Origin: Mycobacterium malmoense | GTDB taxonomy: Bacteria; Actinomycetota; Actinomycetes; Mycobacteriales; Mycobacteriaceae | Direction of reading: 5' to 3' | Length of the DNA: 64,000 nucleotides | Assembly: GCF_019645855.1 (NCBI RefSeq) | Contig: NZ_CP080999.1 | Coordinates: forward strand, 2,852,001 to 2,916,000 | In this document: positions 59,340 through 64,000 of the stretch, piece by piece | How positions within the stretch are numbered: position 1 is the first letter of the stretch | Layout: the number at the start of each line of letters is the position of its first letter | Made by a program: the position numbers and the translations under genes | Notes under the pieces: generated by a model | Database searches by the model: none | Seen by the model: only the letters and a program-made list of their open reading frames with translations | Told to the model about the DNA's origin: nothing

Positions 59340-60390
59340 GTTCCCACCGCAGTTGGGCCTCCGACGGCGACTGGACGGGAATGAAAGCGGCCTCACGGTA
59401 GCGCCGGCTCGCCGGCGTCCTACTTGCGTAGCCCTTGCCGCCTGCGGTTCGGATCTCCAAAGCCGCACTAGCACTAGCGATCTCGGCCGCAAGGAGCCGT
59501 AAGGACAGCAATTCCCTCTTGCTGGGCGGTTGCGCCCCGCCGACGGATGCGGCAGCGCTCGCCAGCGATAATTCCGCCGCGGCGAGCTTTCGTGCTACCT
59601 CGTCGGCTTCGGCGGCGAACACCGCGTTCACCCCGGTCAGTCCGAGTTTGCTTTGCGCCACAGTGGTTTTCGTTAGCCCAATGCACATGGCCGACTGCAG
59701 AACGAGGAAGGTGGGCCGGACGGCGTTCAGAAATCCCTCGAAGCCGGTCGACAACACCTGCTCTGAAGTAATAAACGCGTCTTGCAGTTTCAGGTACGAC
59801 GAGGCGGTACTACCCATGGCCAGCAGCGCGAAGTGGTCGCCCAGGACGACACCCGGCGTGTTCAAAGGCACGGCCACGATCAACTTCTCGCCGGCCTCGG
59901 TGCGGGCAGCGGTGATCATCAACGAGTCGTCGTACAGGTTGCTGGCCCACCTGATCGTCCCGCTCAGCCGGTAGCCGCCGTCGACGGGCGTGGCCGTGAG
60001 GTCCAGACTGCCGCAACCGGCCGCGTCCTTGAAGGCCGACGCCATGCCGGTCACCCCCAGCGAAGTTCCGGAGAGGAGCGGCTCGGCCGCCGCCAAGCTA
60101 AAGGGCGTTGCGGCCCTGAGCAAGTACTCCACCGCCATCCGGTGGGCCCACAGCGAGAATCCGGTGCTCATGCATTCACCGGAGATCAGGCCGATCACGT
60201 CGGCCATCTGCGGGAGCCGTCCATCGACGTTGCCCGGCGCGCCGAGCCCGAGCAGACCGGCGGCGCCGAGCGCCCCGAAACTGCGACGGGCCGTGTCCTC
60301 GTCGCGGTCCAACACATCGGCGTGGGCGCGAATGTCTGCCAGCAGTTCCGGATCGACCATGCCGGTCGCGGCATCGATCGTCGTGGTCAC
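59323..60390 (-). CDS. Acyl-CoA-dehydrogenase-fold protein
   Basis: A 355-residue protein. ALGAAGLLGLGAPGNVDGRL, SLGVTGMASAFKDAAGCGSL, GGYRLSGTIRWASNLYDDSL and YLKLQDAFITSEQVLSTGF are the N-terminal and middle parts; the C-terminal helical domain (AEADEVARKLAAAELSLASA) has no clear catalytic Glu, so a desulfurisation or monooxygenase-like branch is possible. It is upstream of a sigma factor gene in the same run. Confidence 0.82.
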   Translation of the reverse strand: MTTTIDAATGMVDPELLADIRAHADVLDRDEDTARRSFGALGAAGLLGLGAPGNVDGRLPQMADVIGLISGECMSTGFSLWAHRMAVEYLLRAATPFSLAAAEPLLSGTSLGVTGMASAFKDAAGCGSLDLTATPVDGGYRLSGTIRWASNLYDDSLMITAARTEAGEKLIVAVPLNTPGVVLGDHFALLAMGSTASSYLKLQDAFITSEQVLSTGFEGFLNAVRPTFLVLQSAMCIGLTKTTVAQSKLGLTGVNAVFAAEADEVARKLAAAELSLASAAASVGGAQPPSKRELLSLRLLAAEIASASAALEIRTAGGKGYASRTPASRRYREAAFIPVQSPSEAQLRWELDRCQ

Positions 60391-60429
60391 GGCTGGACCG
60401 CCTGTTCTTGTGGTTTCATGCGCAGCCCC

Positions 60430-60954
60430 CTAGCCGACGGCCAGGGTCGAGTCGACGCTGACCGGGTTGCGGAAGGTGTTCACGACGGGCGACCAGGCGA
60501 TGGCGTTGTCGTGGATCTCCTTGAGTGTCGCGTCGTCGGCGTCTCCGGCCAGGGACACCGTGCAGCGGACGGCGCTGAAGCCGAGGCGTTTGCCTTCCGG
60601 GGTGTCCCCCACTCCCCATACCGCGGAGATGTCGATGTCGCCTTCCATTTCGACCTCGATCTTGGTCAGTGTCACGCCGCGGTGAGTGGCATTGGCCAGC
60701 AAGCCAACCGAGATGCATGAGCCCAGCGCGGCCAGGGCGGTCTCTGAGGGGTTGGGCGCCGAGTCGTCGCCCAGCAGCGCGGGTGGCTCGCCGACCAGCA
60801 TCGGCGCCAGGTCACGCACGTAGGTCATGTTGCGAAACCCGGTCTCACATACCGTCTTGGCTTTCAGGGTCTTCTTGCCGGTTTCGGGGTTGGCCTTGGC
60901 GTTACAGGACAGCCGGTCGAGGCCTTCGGCGTCGATGACGAGTGCGTCGGTCAT
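60430..60954 (-). CDS. OsmC-family protein (peroxide-reductase-like)
   Basis: A 174-residue protein. APNPSETALAALGSCISVGL has the OsmC first Cys, in the usual P-x-e-x-l-l-aal-sC context; KIEVEMEGDIDISAVWGVGD is the OsmC strand. The second Cys of the peroxidase pair is in SAVRCTVSLAGDADD. It is the first gene of the run OsmC, acyl-CoA-dehydrogenase-like, sigma, anti-sigma, which suggests an oxidative or sulfur-stress unit (inference). Confidence 0.87.
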   Translation of the reverse strand: MTDALVIDAEGLDRLSCNAKANPETGKKTLKAKTVCETGFRNMTYVRDLAPMLVGEPPALLGDDSAPNPSETALAALGSCISVGLLANATHRGVTLTKIEVEMEGDIDISAVWGVGDTPEGKRLGFSAVRCTVSLAGDADDATLKEIHDNAIAWSPVVNTFRNPVSVDSTLAVG

Positions 60955-61116
60955 GAAATTCCTCCGTGTCTCGGTGGTTTCGATCTTTCACGGCGTTAGT
61001 GCTCGGCGGCCGCCCGAACGTGACGGTCGCAAGATTGATTTGCCCGGACGACACCGGGCGTCGCTTGCTAGAAACGTCGCGGCGACCCCAAGGGTGGTGG
61101 GTCGGCGGGAGTGTGC
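60955..61116. other. Intergenic region
   Basis: About 160 bp between the efeB stop and the OsmC start; it presumably holds the promoter of the OsmC run. No element was recognised. Confidence 0.35.
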
Positions 61117-62406
61117 TCAGCCGAACAGGCCCTGCCCGATGTAGTGGCCTTTCTCGGGCGCGGGCGGTATCGCGAAGATAGCTGAGCCGATGTGGCGGAT
61201 ATATTCGTTGAGCAGGTCGTGAGCGCCGAGCCGGTTCTGCAAGCGAATAAAATCGTCGGGATCTTTTTGATACGAGATGAACAGCAATCCGGCGTTGAGT
61301 TGGCCGTTGGCATCCAGTCCGTCGGTGTAGTTGTAGGAGCGTCGACGGATCATGACGCCGTCGTTGTTCTCCCTGGCGGCCAGCGCGACGTGGGACAGCG
61401 GATCGATGAGCGGTTCGCCGTCGGCGCCTTTGGCGGCGAAATTCGGCGTGTCGAATTCGGCGTTGCCGCTCAGCGGCGCCCCTTCCTCCTTGCTGCGGCC
61501 AAAGATCTTCTGCTGATTGCCGATGCGGTCGACGTCCCAGGTCTCCAGCAGCATCCGGATCTTGCGGACGACTTGATAGGTCCCCCCGTTCATCCAGGGC
61601 TGGTCGCTGTTGTCGACCCAGACGTAACGAGCGTACTCCGCCTCGGTGGTGACATTGCGGGTTCCGTCCTTGAATCCCAACAGGTTTCGTGGGGTCTGCT
61701 GGCCCGGGCCGGCCGAGGCCCGTCCGAAACCCAGCACGGCCCAGAACGGTGACACGATGTTGCGGCCAAGGCGGGCCAGGTTGCGCACGGCGTGGTAGCA
61801 GACCTGGGGGTCGTCGGCGCAGGCTTGCACCGATAAGTCGCCACCATGCAGGCGAGGATCCAGGTTGTCGCCGTTGAGCGGGGGCAGATCGGTAAACGCG
61901 GCGGGGCGCCGCCCGGCGAGCCCGAAACGATCACCGAACAGCGACGGCCCCAACCCGATGGTGACGGTGAGACTGGCGGGGCTCAGGCCGTAGGCCTCCC
62001 CGGTATCGGTGGGGGGCTGCACATCGACGTGCGGCTGGACGGTGCCGACGGGCTTTCCCTGCTGCAGGACCGCGGCCGCCGCCGACCAGCGCGCCAGCAG
62101 GGCTTGCAGATCGGCGCGGCCGGCGCCGGCGGCCAGCGCAAAGGACATGAACACGGCGTAACGCTGTGGGAGCGTGGCGATTCCGCCCTGGTGGACCTGG
62201 CCGTAGAAGGGGTAACTGCGGCGGAGGTCGACGGTGTCGTCGTCGCTTGGGCGACGCGCGGCCGCCGTCGCGTAGCCGGCGAAGCCGCCACCGGCGGCGC
62301 CGACGGCCGTGCCGGCGAGCCCGGCCAACACGGCGCCGCCGAGCATGCGCCGGCGCGACACCGCGGCGGTGTCGTCGTCGGCGGATTCCGTCGGATCGTC
62401 GGCCAT
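61117..62406 (-). CDS. efeB: Dyp-type peroxidase EfeB (deferrochelatase)
   Basis: A 429-residue protein with a twin-arginine signal (AVSRRRMLGGAVLAGLAGTA). RRSYPFYGQVHQGGIATLPQ, GDLSVQACADDPQVCYHAVR, the GxxDG motif NLLGFKDGTRNVTTEAEYAR near 245 and RRSYNYTDGLDANGQLNAGL, LLFISYQKDPDDFIRLQNRL form the Dyp/EfeB signature. EfeB helps take iron from haem or oxidise Fe(II) outside the membrane. It follows efeO after 2 bp. Confidence 0.95.
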   Translation of the reverse strand: MADDPTESADDDTAAVSRRRMLGGAVLAGLAGTAVGAAGGGFAGYATAAARRPSDDDTVDLRRSYPFYGQVHQGGIATLPQRYAVFMSFALAAGAGRADLQALLARWSAAAAVLQQGKPVGTVQPHVDVQPPTDTGEAYGLSPASLTVTIGLGPSLFGDRFGLAGRRPAAFTDLPPLNGDNLDPRLHGGDLSVQACADDPQVCYHAVRNLARLGRNIVSPFWAVLGFGRASAGPGQQTPRNLLGFKDGTRNVTTEAEYARYVWVDNSDQPWMNGGTYQVVRKIRMLLETWDVDRIGNQQKIFGRSKEEGAPLSGNAEFDTPNFAAKGADGEPLIDPLSHVALAARENNDGVMIRRRSYNYTDGLDANGQLNAGLLFISYQKDPDDFIRLQNRLGAHDLLNEYIRHIGSAIFAIPPAPEKGHYIGQGLFG

Positions 62407-62408
62407 GG

Positions 62409-63644
62409 TCAGCTCGCCGAGACGACTTTTTGGGCGACCGTGGACAGGCTCTGGTGCAGCGGCTGGATGACCGCGGTCAGTTTCGGTGCGTCGCTGGCCT
62501 GCAGCGCGGGGGTGTACGTCCGGTAGCCGCCCAGCGCCGACGGGTCGCGGTAGCCGTCCAGTGTGCGGAGCACCGTCTGGAACTGCTGGTCGATCTGGTT
62601 GACGAGATTGCCGTCGATCTTCTCCAGCCCGGGCCGCAGCGAGGCGTAGGCCTGTTGGGCGCCTTCGACGTTGCCCGAGAAATCGACGAAGTCGATGTGG
62701 CTGAAGGCCTCCTCCTCACCGGTGATCTTGGTGTTTTGTACCTCTTCGATCAGGTCGGCGGCGCCGTTGGCCAAATCCTCCGGCTTGTACTGCAGGTTGG
62801 CGACGATACCCTCCAATTTGCCTACGTTGCCGACCAATTCGGTGCTCAACGCCTTGGTGCCCGGGGTGATCGCACCGCCCTGCCACAGGTCGCGCTCGAC
62901 GGCGTGGAAGCCCTTCCACCCGACTTTGGCGTCGACCGGGGTGGATGCGCGCATGTCGATCAGATAGTCGAGGTTGCCGGCGTTGTCGCCGACGGTGAAG
63001 CCCGGCAAGACGAAGCCTTCGACGTTGGCTTCGGTGCGCTCCCAGAACAGCCGCGCCTTGGCGTAGGCCGTCTTCGCGGCGTCGATGTCGCCGGACTGCA
63101 CGGCGGCGTCGAGCGCCTTCACGCCGTCGTTGAGCTGACCGATTTGGCCGACGACGTATGCCGCGTAGTCCTTGGTGCCCTGGCTGAGGACGCTCGCCAC
63201 CGTGCCCGACGGGGCCGCCGGTGCCCTTCCGGTGACCGTCAGGGTTTGGTATTCGGCGCCGGCGCCGGGGCAATAGATTTGGTAGGAGCCGCCGTCCAGG
63301 GTGACGGTAAAGGACACCGGGTCCAGGCCGGGCGCGAGGTTTTCCTTTTCGCCGATGATCCGCTGGTCCCTGAGCAACTCCATTTCGGTGATGCCCGGCG
63401 CGCCGGTGTTGACCACCGTGAAGGTTACCGGCCCGGCCGGCACGCTGGTGGTGTTCAGCGCGCAATCGTCCTTGCCACCGTTGTTGGCCATGGTGATGTT
63501 GACCGCGTTCGCGCCGGCGCCACCCGACTGGGCCGATTTGCCACTCGAGTGACCGCACGCGGCTACGCCGGACACTACGACCAAAGACGCTGCTGCCCAA
63601 CAGACTTCACGAGACCGGCACCTTACCCGGGCGGTGGGATTCAC
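62409..63644 (-). CDS. efeO: Iron-uptake lipoprotein EfeO
   Basis: A 411-residue protein from GTG 63644, behind GAGAGG. SLVVVSGVAACGHSSGK has a lipobox ending in Cys. The N-terminal cupredoxin domain (NITMANNGGKDDCALNTTSV, GGSYQIYCPGAGAEYQTLTV) is followed by the M75/imelysin helical domain with GFHAVERDLWQGG (the HxxE metal motif) near residue 255. EfeO binds iron at the outer face of the membrane for EfeU/EfeB. Adjacent efeB supports the call. Confidence 0.95.
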   Translation of the reverse strand: MNPTARVRCRSREVCWAAASLVVVSGVAACGHSSGKSAQSGGAGANAVNITMANNGGKDDCALNTTSVPAGPVTFTVVNTGAPGITEMELLRDQRIIGEKENLAPGLDPVSFTVTLDGGSYQIYCPGAGAEYQTLTVTGRAPAAPSGTVASVLSQGTKDYAAYVVGQIGQLNDGVKALDAAVQSGDIDAAKTAYAKARLFWERTEANVEGFVLPGFTVGDNAGNLDYLIDMRASTPVDAKVGWKGFHAVERDLWQGGAITPGTKALSTELVGNVGKLEGIVANLQYKPEDLANGAADLIEEVQNTKITGEEEAFSHIDFVDFSGNVEGAQQAYASLRPGLEKIDGNLVNQIDQQFQTVLRTLDGYRDPSALGGYRTYTPALQASDAPKLTAVIQPLHQSLSTVAQKVVSAS

Positions 63645-64000
63645 TCTCAATCGTTTTCCTCTCCTGTTCGGCTCGCGTGCGGCCGCCACGCACCGACGCG
63701 CCTGCGCAGGCCACCGCGAAGGCGCCTAGTACCAAGGGAAGCCAGGCTTTCCACAGCTGTCGCTCCACCCGTTCGCGGGCGTTCGCGTTGATCCGCGCGG
63801 CCGTCGCATCGTCTTCGAGGCCGGCGGTGGACCAGTCGGTGGGCAACCCGCCGACGCTGACGGTCTTGGGCCCGGTAAGCCCGCCGCCGGTGAGCACGGC
63901 GGTGCGGTTGCTGGCCGCCTGGGCGCTCACCACCGAGTCCCCTTGGGCCAGAACGGTATAGACGGTGGTGGCCACCCATTGGGCCCGGAACGGACCCGGC
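63607..64000 (-). CDS. C-terminal part of a membrane protein upstream of efeO, possibly EfeU
   Basis: The frame is open to the window end, so the gene starts outside. The visible 130 residues contain a hydrophobic helix (AWLPLVLGAFAVACAGASV) and a basic tail, with an extracytoplasmic-like part (VLTGGGLTGPKTVSVGGLPT). Its stop overlaps the efeO start. By position it may be EfeU or another efe component, but the visible part has none of the FTR1 iron-binding motifs. Confidence 0.5.
   Translation of the reverse strand, partial: PGPFRAQWVATTVYTVLAQGDSVVSAQAASNRTAVLTGGGLTGPKTVSVGGLPTDWSTAGLEDDATAARINANARERVERQLWKAWLPLVLGAFAVACAGASVRGGRTRAEQERKTIESESHRPGKVPVS

Overview
The window looks like a chromosomal segment of a slow-growing Mycobacterium. 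It is GC-rich and carries a PPE protein of the PPW subclass, an MmpS/MmpL pair under a TetR gene, a DUF732 protein, two mycobacterial-type LCM-like methyltransferases, a small secreted CBM2 protein that I recall as resembling Rv1987, and a near-consensus IdeR iron box. The species cannot be named from the sequence alone.

Layout. 1-9.5 kb: end of a methyltransferase gene, a cold-shock protein and DEAD-box helicase pair, a TetR/O-methyltransferase divergon with a strong operator, an exported FKBP isomerase, and a four-gene run (methyltransferase, TetR, esterase-like hydrolase, FAD monooxygenase) behind one palindromic operator. 9.6-19.3 kb: an accessory array in which ten copies of a structured site of about 40-70 bp, all in one orientation, separate small modules. 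Five modules are toxin-antitoxin operons (VapBC, Phd/PIN, RHH/MazF, Phd/RelE-like, MazEF); others carry an isoaspartyl methyltransferase plus CBM2 protein, a metallo-beta-lactamase-fold enzyme and a DUF1906 protein. In the toxin-antitoxin modules the site begins 8-33 bp after the toxin stop codon, as attC does in integron cassettes. 19.4-24.1 kb: a probable defence pair, a nuclease-like plus NACHT NTPase protein and a HEPN-type protein. 24.6-30.9 kb: further toxin-antitoxin pairs, a methyltransferase and a TetR gene, with diverged copies of the same site in the opposite orientation. 31-43.7 kb: ATP-grasp and beta-lactamase-fold enzymes, a decayed mazEF, a Phd/zeta pair, a tyrosine-recombinase remnant, DUF4436, PPE, a diiron oxygenase, a nitroreductase, and an alkylation-repair-like cluster with two alkylguanine transferases, a 2OG-Fe(II) oxygenase and a sigma factor. 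43.9-56.3 kb: TetR-mmpS-mmpL and assorted core enzymes. 56.4-64 kb: an IdeR-boxed Cys-rich small protein, a broken IS110-family element with a structured 3' tail, an OsmC/acyl-CoA dehydrogenase/sigma/anti-sigma operon, and the efeB-efeO iron genes.

The main observation is the array. Its sites share one plan: an inverted arm, a GTTAC-TG-GTAAC core and two direct 9-bp arms at a 15-bp period. The diverged family near 25-28 kb keeps this plan with different arm sequence (TGCGAGTTC for TGCATATTC) that changes together on both sides of the core. This suggests a recombination or structured-DNA site that collects toxin-antitoxin and other small modules. No recombinase is intact in the window.
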